NCBI GenBank assembly: GCA_947497065.1
Contig: CANMEQ010000001.1
Span: forward strand, 572,208-636,207
DNA from: an uncultured Paracoccaceae bacterium
GTDB taxonomy: Bacteria; Pseudomonadota; Alphaproteobacteria; Rhodobacterales; Rhodobacteraceae
Direction: 5' to 3'
Length of the DNA: 64,000 bases
Below, piece by piece: positions 1 through 8,970 of the stretch (positions are counted from its first letter, which is position 1; every line of letters starts with the position of its first letter). Position numbers and translations under genes: made by a program. The notes under the pieces were generated by a model. The model made no database searches. It worked only from the letters and a program-made list of their open reading frames with translations, and had not been told where the DNA came from.

Positions 1-99
1 AGCCGTGTCGACATGCGTAGCGTATCACGCGTTGGTCGCAGTGACCAAGGCGTCAACGCAGCCCGTATTCGCGCGTTTCAAGAACAGTTCCGAAACTAA
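1..99 (+). CDS. DUF1499 family protein, C-terminal fragment (5' end outside window)
   Basis: The first frame is open from base 1 to the TAA at 97-99. It encodes a 32-residue tail containing RVDMRSVSRVGRSDQGVNA, the conserved C-terminal block of DUF1499 proteins. These are small membrane-anchored or periplasmic proteins of unknown role that are common in Rhodobacterales. A second, complete DUF1499 protein in this window (48256-48723) ends with a related block, [16 protein letters not shown], which supports the call. The start and any signal sequence lie upstream of the window. The following lectin gene begins 21 bases after this stop, so the two may be cotranscribed. Confidence 0.8.
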   Translation, partial: SRVDMRSVSRVGRSDQGVNAARIRAFQEQFRN

Positions 100-120
100 C
101 CCTTAAGAAAGGACTGAGCC

Positions 121-660
121 ATGAAAACAAATGCTTCAACATCCGCGTTCCTGATAGCCCTCACATTTGGGCTGTCGATCGCGCAACCGACATTCGCAGA
201 TGCGCCCAACATCCAGACCAACGGTCCGATCATTTATCTTGCAGACAACCTTGGCGAAGCAGCCTCACTAGGGTGGTGCATCGACACCGAAGGTCGTGGA
301 CGGAGTGACCAGTTACACGCACATACCTGTAAACCAACAGGCGACGATGTACTGTTCGTCTACGTGGCGGACAGCGGCTTGATCCAATCAGCAACCTATG
401 CGGATCTATGCATGGCCTACAATGCACCAGACGACACCGAGAACCCCTTTGGACTAATCGCGTGTGACGGAACAGATGAAACGCAGCGCTTTGAATACGA
501 CGAGGATAGCATGGAAATCCGTCTGGGAAGTAACACGACCCAATGCGTGACGGTTGCAACGACCATTGACGATGCGGGCCCGTACCAGTCACGCGACCTT
601 ATTCTTGCTGCCTGTGCGGACTTGGACCCGAGCTTCAAGCAGTGGGTCCTTCAAGAGTAA
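121..660 (+). CDS. Secreted ricin B-type lectin domain protein
   Basis: The 179-residue product starts with a signal peptide (about residues 1-27, ending ...PTFADA). The rest is a single domain of about 150 residues with paired cysteines and the terminal KQWVLQ, which matches the QxW element of ricin-B beta-trefoil lectins. The family binds carbohydrate; as no catalytic domain is attached, a periplasmic or secreted sugar-binding role is the most that can be inferred. The ATG is preceded by AAGAAAGGA at good spacing. The gene lies 21 bases after the DUF1499 stop. The trefoil repeats are weakly conserved, so the fold call is moderate and the ligand is unknown. Confidence 0.6.
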   Translation: MKTNASTSAFLIALTFGLSIAQPTFADAPNIQTNGPIIYLADNLGEAASLGWCIDTEGRGRSDQLHAHTCKPTGDDVLFVYVADSGLIQSATYADLCMAYNAPDDTENPFGLIACDGTDETQRFEYDEDSMEIRLGSNTTQCVTVATTIDDAGPYQSRDLILAACADLDPSFKQWVLQE

Positions 661-1164
661 CCAGTTTTCAAGTTTTTTGGGTCTCCGGACTATTGGTCCC
701 GGCGCCCCAAGGAGAACAGTCCAACGCACTCTCAGTGCGAGACAAATATGCCCAGCGGTTCAGGCGCAAGAACCCGATTTGGAATGATCATCGGATCGAA
801 CATTAACCGGGATATGTGGATGATAAACGACCCGATCTGAACCGGGTGCCCCTGCCCTTGCCCGCACACATCCCGCCCCGAGCCCAAAAGCTGCGGGAGC
901 GGGCAAAACCATCGCGAGCGACGCGCATCTAAGCTGCTGTATCCGCCATTAGGGCACCTATATTTTCAAAAGGGTCACAATCCATTTTTGACGCGCTGAC
1001 GGCAGAGAAACAGGATTCAGCGGTTCCCTCAGTATCCCATAACGCATCGCAAAAGAATACGGCACGCCTTGCGCGGCCTCGTCGTGCACAGAAATGAAGC
1101 TTCGCCTTACACTCATGACATCTCGGATTGCCCCGGTCAGTCGGGTGTTCCCAGGTCGCCGTTG
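661..1164. other. 504-base stretch without a convincing gene
   Basis: No ORF with a normal start and ribosome site is visible here. A plus-strand frame without an ATG ends around base 800 with a protein-like tail (RDKYAQRFRRKNPIWNDHRIEH, then TAA), which may be the end of a decayed gene. An imperfect GC-rich hairpin lies near 870-905. A short frame starting ATGAAGCTTCGCC near 1094 ends in TGA, which overlaps the next ATG (TGATG). The stretch reads as eroded or non-coding sequence between the lectin gene and the LysE region. Confidence 0.4.
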
Positions 1165-1353
1165 ATGAAGAGGTCTCGACTACACCAAGCCGAAAAATTG
1201 CAACAGCGCGAGGAGGTCCTCAGTCGCCAGGAAACTATACTTGATCGATTGAGCCAAGAGTTCAATCAGATGGTGGGCGACATCACTGAACCGCTTGATG
1301 TAGAAAAATCCCTCCGCGCAATTCGGGATCGTTTGCAGGCCGCCCGGGCTTGA
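1165..1353 (+). CDS. Short coiled-coil ORF, possibly a gene remnant
   Basis: This 62-residue frame (MKRSRLHQAEK...) is rich in Glu, Gln, Arg and Leu with heptad-like spacing, so it should form a coiled coil. It ends in LRAIRDRLQAARA. The sequence looks like real protein rather than a shadow frame, but the ATG has no good ribosome site and overlaps the TGA of an even shorter frame. The annotated longer start (1069) adds unlikely N-terminal sequence. It could be a small gene, or the C-terminal remnant of a larger signalling or structural protein. I do not recognise a family. Confidence 0.3.
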   Translation: MKRSRLHQAEKLQQREEVLSRQETILDRLSQEFNQMVGDITEPLDVEKSLRAIRDRLQAARA

Positions 1354-1443
1354 TACGAGCGAGTGCTCATCGTTCAGAATGTTCCGCCATTCAGCCATCG
1401 AGGAACATTCACCTCACAGCACCTTCACCTTTTCTCTCAAAAG

Positions 1444-2097
1444 TTAGAAAAGACCCAAGTGCAGGTTCACTGCGATCGCAATTAAGAGGATTCCACCAAG
1501 CCAGCCCAGTCTTTCGCGAAACTTCTGCCGATGGTTGATGCTTTTGGTTAACGAGCCTCCCATATAGGCGATTATCGCGTCCGACGGCACGGCCGTCAGA
1601 GGCACGAGTATCCCCAACACCAACAGTTGTGTCTGAACATCGCCCGCCGATGCTGCCCCCCCTTCGATCTCTACAAAGGGCGGTAAAAATAGCGCGAAAA
1701 ATAATACAGTTTTCGGGTTGAGCAGCTCCACTAAGACGCCTTGCCAAACGATCGATGAATACGACTTGAATGTCACCTGATCCGCTTTGAGGTTTACGTG
1801 TGAATCGGATCGCGCATTATAAATCATCGTGACGCCAAGCCACACCAAATACGCCGACCCGCAGTATTTTAAAATGACGACCAGCATCGGCACATTTTCA
1901 AACAGTTTTGCCAACCCCAGCGCCGTTGCCACGGCTAGCACGATCCCCCCAAGCGCCAAGCCGACAGCCGACGCCAAACCGGCAGATCGGCTTTGGCCAA
2001 CACTGCGCGACAAAACATATAGCATAGATGGACCTGGCGTCATGCTCAGCAAAAATCCGGCAAAGCAGACGGCCAATATACTCTCGATGGGGGGCAT
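1444..2097 (-). CDS. LysE/RhtB family amino-acid exporter
   Basis: The 217-residue inner-membrane protein has about six hydrophobic segments. Its N-terminal GFLLSMTPGPSMLYVLSRS is the diagnostic LysE/RhtB signature, and length is normal. The family exports amino acids or small derivatives by proton exchange; the substrate cannot be read from the sequence. It starts 19 bases after the stop of the 2-oxoglutarate oxygenase on the same strand, so the two probably form an operon. An exporter for an oxygenase product, or for its amino-acid-like substrate, is a reasonable inference. Confidence 0.88.
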   Translation of the reverse strand: MPPIESILAVCFAGFLLSMTPGPSMLYVLSRSVGQSRSAGLASAVGLALGGIVLAVATALGLAKLFENVPMLVVILKYCGSAYLVWLGVTMIYNARSDSHVNLKADQVTFKSYSSIVWQGVLVELLNPKTVLFFALFLPPFVEIEGGAASAGDVQTQLLVLGILVPLTAVPSDAIIAYMGGSLTKSINHRQKFRERLGWLGGILLIAIAVNLHLGLF

Positions 2098-2116
2098 TTC
2101 TTAGGACTTACTCTTC

Positions 2117-3181
2117 TCAATCGACCCGCAGTCGACCCTCAAACGGGTTATGGACTGCGCTTCGTGTCTCTTCTGCCGCCCTATACGGGTCGGCCTCTCT
2201 TTGGTTTCGCAAATACGGAAAATCTCGCATCAACATGCGCTCAAGGTGTTCACCAGCCAAGAACGGCTCATATTTTGGTTTCATACCAGCTCCAACAAGC
2301 TGCGGAAATGGTTTGATGACCGTATCGTGGTTGGCGGCCACAAAGTAGGGCAACGAAAATCGTTCAGCGCTCAAATTCAAAACCCGATGAGGCGTCGATC
2401 GAAACGCCCCATTGCTCCAAGCCTCCATCATGTCCCCGATATTCACGATAAAAACATTCGGATCAATCGGTACATCAATCCACCGATCATCTGTCGTCAT
2501 AACCTGCAACCCCTTGTTGCGGGTGTGAAGCAGCGTCAAACATTCATAGTCGGTATGCGCGCCCATATTCACCGAAGTGTGTTCTTTGGTGGCAGCCTGA
2601 CGCACATAGTGTAGCAGTCTCAGTTGCGAAATCGGCTTGCTCATTTGGCTGGTCATTGCGCCCAACGGCAATTTCAGATGAGCCTCCAATGCGGTACACA
2701 AAAGCCGACCAACAGCTGATATTTTTGAATAATAATCCGCCACAGTATTCTGAAAGCCATGCAATTCCGGCCATACGTTGGGTCCCAAAAGCCTGCTACC
2801 GGCTAGGTAATCGGGGTCGTCACAAGACAAGTCCAATCCAAGATCAAACGCCTCATAACTGCGATTTTTCTCATCAGGATAATCACCTTTTTCAGTAAAT
2901 GGCACGTATCCACGATGGTTTGAGCTATTGCCGATGTAATAGCCGCGCTTGACCTGATCAGAGAGGGCAAAAAACTCTATTGCTGCGGCATAGGTCGCTT
3001 CGATCGTCTCTATGTCAATTCCGTGATCACATACTCGGAAAAACCCAAATGAACGGGCTGCACGGCCAATCTCATCGGCTGTTTTAGCAAAGTCTGGCGC
3101 GCTTGAATTCTCAAGACCACGAAGACTGATCAGCGGCAACTGATCGCGTGCAGCTGTCCCGTTCCCAATTGAATTTGTCAT
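2117..3181 (-). CDS. 2-oxoglutarate/Fe(II) oxygenase, isopenicillin-N-synthase-like family
   Basis: The 354-residue cytoplasmic enzyme has an N-terminal DIOX_N-type region (PLISL... FGFFRVCDHGID) and a C-terminal double-stranded beta-helix core. The iron ligands are visible as H209-T-D211 and H265 (STPHRV). The 2-oxoglutarate or co-substrate motif is R274-F-S276. This matches plant- and fungal-type IPNS-like dioxygenases such as the bacterial YxxC-type proteins. The substrate is unknown. The gene is followed at 19 bases by a LysE exporter and preceded by an orphan GAF sensor kinase. Its upstream region has CtrA-like boxes, and CCCTCC in the plus strand gives a GGAGGG ribosome site. Confidence 0.88.
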   Translation of the reverse strand: MTNSIGNGTAARDQLPLISLRGLENSSAPDFAKTADEIGRAARSFGFFRVCDHGIDIETIEATYAAAIEFFALSDQVKRGYYIGNSSNHRGYVPFTEKGDYPDEKNRSYEAFDLGLDLSCDDPDYLAGSRLLGPNVWPELHGFQNTVADYYSKISAVGRLLCTALEAHLKLPLGAMTSQMSKPISQLRLLHYVRQAATKEHTSVNMGAHTDYECLTLLHTRNKGLQVMTTDDRWIDVPIDPNVFIVNIGDMMEAWSNGAFRSTPHRVLNLSAERFSLPYFVAANHDTVIKPFPQLVGAGMKPKYEPFLAGEHLERMLMRDFPYLRNQREADPYRAAEETRSAVHNPFEGRLRVD

Positions 3182-3195
3182 AAACCCTCCATCAA

Positions 3196-3227
3196 GCGTT
3201 AATCTAAGGTTAACGCCAAATGGTTAA
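3196..3227 (-). promoter_or_regulatory. CtrA-like binding boxes upstream of the oxygenase gene
   Basis: TTAA-N7-TTAAC is present at 3199-3214, inside a perfect inverted repeat (GCGTTAA, 7-base spacer, TTAACGC). A second motif, TTAACCAT, is on the minus strand at 3220-3227. Both are the published full- and half-site forms recognised by the alphaproteobacterial response regulator CtrA. They lie 18-46 bases before the oxygenase start codon. Binding is an inference from the match only. Confidence 0.5.
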
Positions 3228-3239
3228 TAAAATATTGTC

Positions 3240-4583
3240 TCAAGTTGTGACGGTAGGAAAGTAAAGGTGCAACGTTGCACCTTGCAAAACGGTGGAGGTC
3301 ACGCCCACGGAGCCACCAGATTGCAGCATAAACCCAAGTGTTAAAGACAGCCCAAGACCTGTCCCGCCACCGACGGGTTTGGTCGTAAAAAAGGGATCAA
3401 ATATTTGCGGAAGATGTTCGGGATGAATGCCATCTCCATCATCAATCACACTCAGGCGCACATATCGCCCAGGTGAAAGCTCGGACACGAGAGGCAGATC
3501 ATCCGAAAGTGCATACGTGATTTCATCCGTTTCAATCCGCACGATACCACCCTGCTCCATCGCAGCCTGCGCATTGTCTATCAAATGCCCCAGCGCCGTC
3601 TCGAGAGTCTCGCGATCGACATTGATGTTGCTCAGGCTCTCCGCCAGCATCAGCTGCACTGTGCCGCTTTGCGCCCCATCGTGCCCCGCAACAACATCTT
3701 CAACTACCGAATTCAGGTTCGTGATTTTCGCCGTCAGCCGCTTGCGTTGCGAATAGGCCAACATTGCCTGTATCAGCGTCGCCCCTCGGCCTGCAGCCGT
3801 TTGTGCGTCCTTCAAAATCTCGACGTAAGGTTCATCCGTCACCGCGTCATTTAAAAACTCAAGATTACCGGACACCACGGTAAGCAAATTGTTGAACTCA
3901 TGGGCAAAACGCCCCGTCAGCCGGCCAATAGTCTCCAGCTTTCTTGCGTTGTAAAGCTCCGCTTCCAATGACTTGCGATTTGTCACTTCCTGACTGATCT
4001 GCGCATGCGCCGACACAAGCGCATGATAGCGACGGTTGGATTGATCCGCTTCGGCCAACAATTGAAGTTTTGCACAAATCATGGCCGCGATAGTCGTTAA
4101 CACCTCCATCTCGGCCGCCCCAAAGGCGTTAGGAGAGGTGTGTTCACTGTCGATCACCCCCATCACGCGGTCGCCACACATAATTGGCACACAAATCTCA
4201 GATCGGGCAAGCTGCGTATCTTCGATATAGTTTCGATCCAAAAGCAGATCATCTACGATGAGCGCTTCGCGATTTGCAGCAACCTTGCCTGTTATCCCCT
4301 CTCCGAAAGGAATTTTAAGCGGGTTTACAATACTACGACCATAGGGGTTTTTCTCGCCCAAAGCGGCCACTTGGGTCAGCAGTGTTTGCTCCTCGTTTGC
4401 TTGATAAATAACGCAATCTACGAAATCGAGACGCCCAACCACATTGCGCGCGACATACCAATAAAGATCCTCAACATTGGGGATCGAAATCAAATCGACA
4501 GCGAATGAATTCAATATTCTAAGCGTTGCGCTCTCATCTCGTTCTTCGAGTAAGTTCCGAGTTTGAGGTGCATTTTCTGCCAC
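3240..4583 (-). CDS. Cytosolic GAF-domain sensor histidine kinase, orphan
   Basis: The 447-residue protein has no membrane segment. Residues about 20-175 form a GAF domain. A HisKA dimerisation helix follows with H228 in RFAHEFNNLLTVVSGN, the HEFNNLL type seen in NtrB-like and hybrid kinases. The HATPase domain shows an N box (LIDNAQAAM), DDGDGI and GGGTGLGLSL. No receiver or response-regulator gene is adjacent, so the partner is elsewhere. The start is GTG with AGGGCGGC upstream. It ends 58 bases before the oxygenase start, with the CtrA-like boxes between them. The GAF ligand is unknown. Confidence 0.88.
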   Translation of the reverse strand: MAENAPQTRNLLEERDESATLRILNSFAVDLISIPNVEDLYWYVARNVVGRLDFVDCVIYQANEEQTLLTQVAALGEKNPYGRSIVNPLKIPFGEGITGKVAANREALIVDDLLLDRNYIEDTQLARSEICVPIMCGDRVMGVIDSEHTSPNAFGAAEMEVLTTIAAMICAKLQLLAEADQSNRRYHALVSAHAQISQEVTNRKSLEAELYNARKLETIGRLTGRFAHEFNNLLTVVSGNLEFLNDAVTDEPYVEILKDAQTAAGRGATLIQAMLAYSQRKRLTAKITNLNSVVEDVVAGHDGAQSGTVQLMLAESLSNINVDRETLETALGHLIDNAQAAMEQGGIVRIETDEITYALSDDLPLVSELSPGRYVRLSVIDDGDGIHPEHLPQIFDPFFTTKPVGGGTGLGLSLTLGFMLQSGGSVGVTSTVLQGATLHLYFPTVTT

Positions 4584-4701
4584 AGCGCCGCCCTATGATG
4601 ATCCAATAAAGATTAATTTAGATCAAGCACAGGCATAGGTATAGCGTAAACCCCATTTTACCCTCATGGGGGCGCAACAACGACGAGAAGCGCCTGCAAT
4701 C

Positions 4702-5712
4702 TCAGCTTCCGAACCTCTCCCGCGTGCGGTTTGCGAATGCCACCAATGTCAGCATGACAGGCACCTCCACCAAAACCCCCACCACGGTCGCGAGTGCCGC
4801 TCCCGAGTTCAGCCCAAACAAGCTGATGGCGACAGCAACGGCCAATTCAAAGAAATTTGAGGTCCCAATCAAGGCACAGGGCGCCGCTATGCGGTGGGGC
4901 ACCTTCATCGCAAATGCCGCCGCATAGGCGATCGCAAAGATACTGTAGCTTTGTAAAATTATCGGCACCGCAATCAAGACGATGATAAACGGCTTCGCCA
5001 CAATCACCTGCCCTTGCAGCCCGAAAAGGATCATCACGGTTACGATCACCCCGACCACCGAATAGGGTTTGACCCGTGCCTGAAACGCGTCAATTGCGGC
5101 CTCTCCCCCTAGACGGTTGCGTGTGAGCACCCCTGCCGCCAGCGGCAATGCGATAAACAGCAAGACCGACAATACCAAGGTCGACCAAGGCACTGTGATA
5201 TCCGTCACACCCAGTAAAAATGCCACAATCGGAGCAAAGGCGATCACCATGATCAGGTCATTCACCGACACCTGCAAAAGCGTGTAGGTCTCATCCCCGC
5301 GCGTCAACTGGGACCACACAAACACCATCGCCGTACACGGCGCGGCCCCCAGCAAGATCAAGCCCGCGATATATTGCATCGCATCTTCAGGCTGGATCCA
5401 GGGCGCAAAGATGTATTGGAAAAACACCACAGCCAAAGCCGCCATAGTGAACGGCTTGATCAGCCAATTTACAACAAGCGTGATGATCAACCCACGCGGC
5501 TGTTTGGCCACATCTTTCAATGATTTCGGGTCCACCCCCACCATCATTGGGTAGACCATCGCCCAAATCAGCACCGCGACCACAAGGTTAACGCTCGCCA
5601 CCTCAGCCGCCGCAATCGCGCTGATCAAACCGGGCGCGACATTCCCCAAAAGAATGCCCGCCCCCATGGCCAATGCAATCCACACCGACAGGTACTTTTC
5701 AAAAATATTCAT
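4702..5712 (-). CDS. acr3: ACR3 family arsenite efflux permease
   Basis: This 336-residue membrane protein has about ten hydrophobic segments. It contains [18 protein letters not shown], the conserved ACR3 segment with the cysteine needed for arsenite transport. ACR3 exports arsenite using the proton gradient, removing the product of arsenate reductase. I start it at MNIFEKYLS, because its ATG overlaps the arsJ stop (ATGA, 5709-5712); the track's longer start would read 29 implausible residues inside arsJ. It is the last gene of the arsR-arsC / gap / arsJ / acr3 operon. Confidence 0.93.
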   Translation of the reverse strand: MNIFEKYLSVWIALAMGAGILLGNVAPGLISAIAAAEVASVNLVVAVLIWAMVYPMMVGVDPKSLKDVAKQPRGLIITLVVNWLIKPFTMAALAVVFFQYIFAPWIQPEDAMQYIAGLILLGAAPCTAMVFVWSQLTRGDETYTLLQVSVNDLIMVIAFAPIVAFLLGVTDITVPWSTLVLSVLLFIALPLAAGVLTRNRLGGEAAIDAFQARVKPYSVVGVIVTVMILFGLQGQVIVAKPFIIVLIAVPIILQSYSIFAIAYAAAFAMKVPHRIAAPCALIGTSNFFELAVAVAISLFGLNSGAALATVVGVLVEVPVMLTLVAFANRTRERFGS

Positions 5713-6974
5713 GCCACAGCCGACTCTTGCTCTTGGGGTTTCAGGTGCGACGTGCCCCACCAACTCAGGCCAATCATAACCGCCGCGGTCCCAAGACACA
5801 GGGGCAGCCCGCCAATCTGGTAGGTGAAACCAGACAAAACCGTCCCGACCAATCGGCCCGCCGCATTTGCCATGTAGTAAAACCCCACGTCCATCGTCAC
5901 CCGTTTCGCATCCGTAAAGCTCAGCACGAGAAAGGAATGCAAGGCAGAATTCACCGCGAAAGTGCCACCAAAGATCAAAAGCCCCAAAACAATCGTGGCC
6001 GTCAGACCGTGAGAGGGTTCAGGCACCACCCAAACAAGGATCGCAAGAAACGCAGGCACGACACTCAAAAGTCCCACCCACCGTTTTGCCAACCCCAAAA
6101 TCTCCGCATCTGTTCGCGTTGCTGCCTTCAAAATACGTGGCGCGGCCCCTTGGACAAGCCCGTACAGGATCGTCCAAACGGCCATGAACGTCCCGATCAT
6201 GAAAAATGCAGCACGGTTCCCTTCGGTACTACCATCAGACAGAACCGCGTAAAAATAGATCGGAATACCTACCACAAACCAAACATCGCGTGCGCCAAAC
6301 AAAAACAGCCGCGCCGCACTCAGCCAGTTGATGTTGCGGTTTTTCGAAAACACCTCCGAAAACTTCGCATCCTTACGCCCCATCGGCAGGCCCTTAGGCA
6401 TGCCTAAAACGACACCAACAAGAATGGCGAACAGCACCACTGCCATCGTCAGCACCGAGGGCACAAACCCGAACACCGCCAACAAAACAGCACCCAAAAG
6501 AAAGCCGCTTCCTTTGACAGCATTCTTTGATCCCGTCAAAATCGCCACCCACCGGAACAGCCCGCCGCCGGTTGTCGGCGCCAAAATCTTGACCGCGCTT
6601 TTGGAGCTCATCTTGGCCAAATCCTTGGCCACACCTGACACGCCCTGCACCAGCATCACAAACACAACAGAGGCCGTGATCCCCCACGCAGGGTCAAGCT
6701 GGGTCAGCGCCAAAAGTGCGACAACCTGCAGCGACAGCCCCGCATACAACGTTGACGTCAAACCAAACCGCGCCGCGATCCACCCTGCGGACAGGTTGGT
6801 GACAACGCCCGCAATCTCATACAAAACAAACAGATAGGCCAGCTGCACCGCAGAAAACCCGATTGTGTGAAAGTGCAACAGAACCAACATCCTCAACGCC
6901 CCGTCGGTCAACATGAACGCCCAATAGGCGGCCGTCACGGTGATATAGGCCGAAAACCCTGTGGGCCGTGTCAT
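5709..6974 (-). CDS. arsJ: ArsJ organoarsenical efflux MFS transporter
   Basis: The 421-residue major-facilitator protein has about twelve hydrophobic segments. It carries ArsJ-type blocks such as [16 protein letters not shown] and [19 protein letters not shown]. ArsJ exports 1-arseno-3-phosphoglycerate, which a dedicated GAPDH makes from arsenate; the ester then hydrolyses outside, releasing arsenate. The gene overlaps the GAPDH stop by four bases (6971-6974) and the acr3 start by four bases, so all three are translationally coupled. Length and context both fit, and a generic MFS alternative is unlikely given the GAPDH neighbour. Confidence 0.93.
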   Translation of the reverse strand: MTRPTGFSAYITVTAAYWAFMLTDGALRMLVLLHFHTIGFSAVQLAYLFVLYEIAGVVTNLSAGWIAARFGLTSTLYAGLSLQVVALLALTQLDPAWGITASVVFVMLVQGVSGVAKDLAKMSSKSAVKILAPTTGGGLFRWVAILTGSKNAVKGSGFLLGAVLLAVFGFVPSVLTMAVVLFAILVGVVLGMPKGLPMGRKDAKFSEVFSKNRNINWLSAARLFLFGARDVWFVVGIPIYFYAVLSDGSTEGNRAAFFMIGTFMAVWTILYGLVQGAAPRILKAATRTDAEILGLAKRWVGLLSVVPAFLAILVWVVPEPSHGLTATIVLGLLIFGGTFAVNSALHSFLVLSFTDAKRVTMDVGFYYMANAAGRLVGTVLSGFTYQIGGLPLCLGTAAVMIGLSWWGTSHLKPQEQESAVA

Positions 6975-7969
6975 AGCTGTCCACCCACCATCAAAGCGAC
7001 ATCAACCAATCGGTGGGCATAGCCCATCTCATTGTCGTACCACGCATAAACCTTCAGCTGCGTGCCGTTCACGACCATGGTCGACGGCCCGTCAACAATG
7101 CCGCTGCGTGTATCATTGGTATAATCGCATGACACCAGCGGGCGCGTCTCAAACCCTAAAATCCCTTTCAGCGGCCCATCCGCAGCCGCTTTGAACAACC
7201 CGTTCACCTCGTCCACCGTGGTTTCCCGTGCCATCTCGAACACACAGTCGGTGATCGACGCATTCAAAAGCGGCACCCGCACCGCATGCCCGTTCAGCTT
7301 TCCCTTAAGTTCAGGGTAAATCAGCGTGATCGCTGTGGCTGAACCTGTGGTCGTCGGGATCAGGTTGGTCAGCGCCGATCGCGCGCGGCGCAAATCTTTG
7401 GCTGGGCGATCAACAATCGTTTGCGTATTGGTCACGTCATGGATCGTGGTGATTGACCCGTGTTTAATCCCGATGCCGTCCAACAGAACCTTTACTACAG
7501 GGGCTAAACAATTGGTGGTGCAGCTCGCAGCGGTGACAATGTTGTGGATCTCCGGATCATAAACATCATCGTTCACGCCGTAGACAATATTGGCCGTTGG
7601 CCCGTCTTTCACCGGCGCTGAAACAACAACCTTTTTCACCCCAGCCTCAAAATAGGGGACCAGCTTTGCTTGGGTCTTGAACGCGCCAGTACAATCAATC
7701 ACGACATCCACACCTTCCAGCGGAAGCTCCTCAAGGCTGCGCGTGCGCGTGATCGGAATGCGCGTCTCATCAATCGTGATCGCACTGTCTTCAGCCGAAA
7801 ACGCCGCAGGCCAGCGCCCGTGGACAGAATCAAACTCTAGCAAATGGGCATGCATCTCCGGATCGCCGACCGCATCATTGATAAACGCAATCTTCGCACC
7901 CCGCTCCAAGAGAGGACGAAGAGCGAGTTTTCCGATACGGCCAAGGCCATTGAGGGCATAAGTTGTCAT
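6971..7969 (-). CDS. gap: Arsenic-operon glyceraldehyde-3-phosphate dehydrogenase
   Basis: The 332-residue enzyme has the NAD-binding start ([14 protein letters not shown]) and the catalytic block [11 protein letters not shown] with Cys150. In ArsJ systems this GAPDH uses arsenate in place of phosphate, making 1-arseno-3-phosphoglycerate for ArsJ. Placement between arsR-arsC and arsJ, with only six bases before it and a four-base overlap after it, argues for the detoxification role rather than central glycolysis. A separate glycolytic gap gene would be expected elsewhere in the genome. Confidence 0.93.
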   Translation of the reverse strand: MTTYALNGLGRIGKLALRPLLERGAKIAFINDAVGDPEMHAHLLEFDSVHGRWPAAFSAEDSAITIDETRIPITRTRSLEELPLEGVDVVIDCTGAFKTQAKLVPYFEAGVKKVVVSAPVKDGPTANIVYGVNDDVYDPEIHNIVTAASCTTNCLAPVVKVLLDGIGIKHGSITTIHDVTNTQTIVDRPAKDLRRARSALTNLIPTTTGSATAITLIYPELKGKLNGHAVRVPLLNASITDCVFEMARETTVDEVNGLFKAAADGPLKGILGFETRPLVSCDYTNDTRSGIVDGPSTMVVNGTQLKVYAWYDNEMGYAHRLVDVALMVGGQL

Positions 7970-7975
7970 ACTGAA

Positions 7976-8818
7976 TTATTCCTGTTTAACGGTTTCAGAA
8001 CCAATTTTATCGATCTGGGTTTGCAGCGATCCACGGTCCAATGCCTCAAACGACAGGGCCGAAAACGCCATGATACGGTTGTGCAGCGCACCGTAGGTCT
8101 GCTGAAACGCGCACATTTTCTCAGCGTCGGGCCCTTCAACGCGCGCAGGGTCCGGCACGCCCCAATGCCCCGACACAGGATGGCCTGGCCAAGTCGGGCA
8201 ATCTTCATTCGCCGCGCGGTCGCACACCGTGAACACAAAATCCATGCGCGGCGCATCAGCACGTTGAAATTCTTCAATATTTTTTGATCGCAAATGCGAC
8301 ACATCATGCCCCTTCGACGTGAGCAATTCGACCGCAACGGGGTTCAGAACCGACCGTGGATCTGTACCCGCCGAATAGGCCCTGAACCTATCTCCCACGG
8401 TGTCGCGCAAAATGGTCTCGGCCATGATCGACCGCGCCGAATTTCCGGTGCACATAAACAAGACATTGTATTTGTCGCCCTTCACCGCGTTGATATGGCT
8501 CAGAAAATCAGAAAATTCCGGCGGACAAAGATCCGCACGGCCACTGCAACAGTCAAAAAACAGCCCCGAAACAACCTCGCGGGCGGCCTCTAGACTGACA
8601 GAATAATAGAGGCGCGTCCCCTCGCGCCGTTGGGAGATCAGCCCCGCTTGCGTCAACGCGGACAGGTACACAGACGCGGTGCTCGCCTTCAGCCCTAGCG
8701 CATCCGCAATCTCCCCCGCCGGAACATCATCAGGGCACCGCCGCATGAGCAGACGAAACACCCCCATTCGTTGCGGGTGACTGAGCGTGGCAAGGCGATT
8801 TATAAGCAATGATTCCAT
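7976..8818 (-). CDS. ArsR repressor fused to thioredoxin-type arsenate reductase ArsC
   Basis: This 280-residue protein joins two functions. Residues about 1-100 are an ArsR/SmtB winged helix (LATLSHPQRM..., recognition helix near ASTASVYLSALTQAGL) with cysteines C90, C91 and C98, a plausible arsenite-sensing cluster at the domain end. Residues about 117-260 are a low-molecular-weight phosphatase-type arsenate reductase. It has the CTGNSARS loop (C123), later cysteines C199 and C207 in CDRAANEDCP, and HWGVPDP. The reductase half would use thioredoxin. It heads the arsenic operon and probably represses it; the fusion links sensing to reduction. Confidence 0.92.
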   Translation of the reverse strand: MESLLINRLATLSHPQRMGVFRLLMRRCPDDVPAGEIADALGLKASTASVYLSALTQAGLISQRREGTRLYYSVSLEAAREVVSGLFFDCCSGRADLCPPEFSDFLSHINAVKGDKYNVLFMCTGNSARSIMAETILRDTVGDRFRAYSAGTDPRSVLNPVAVELLTSKGHDVSHLRSKNIEEFQRADAPRMDFVFTVCDRAANEDCPTWPGHPVSGHWGVPDPARVEGPDAEKMCAFQQTYGALHNRIMAFSALSFEALDRGSLQTQIDKIGSETVKQE

Positions 8819-8865
8819 AATTCATGAAATTGTAAATTAAAGAGATTCGGTCAAGCGATTTTTCA
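8819..8865 (-). promoter_or_regulatory. Candidate arsenic-operon promoter/operator
   Basis: Reading the minus strand, TTGACC is followed by an AT-rich run with TACAAT. A short palindrome, TTCATGAA (8821-8828), directly abuts the ATG of the arsR-arsC gene. No clear Shine-Dalgarno is present between the palindrome and the start codon, so the transcript may have a very short or no leader. ArsR proteins commonly bind AT-rich dyads over their own promoter. The exact operator is inferred. Confidence 0.35.
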
Positions 8866-8970
8866 TCCTCGAGCAAAATTGGTGACGGCAGCGCACACAG
8901 CCCCAACCGCCGATCTCGCGCGAGCATCTCCCCCAATCCAAGCCCACGTTCGCCTTGAATGTTCTAATTT

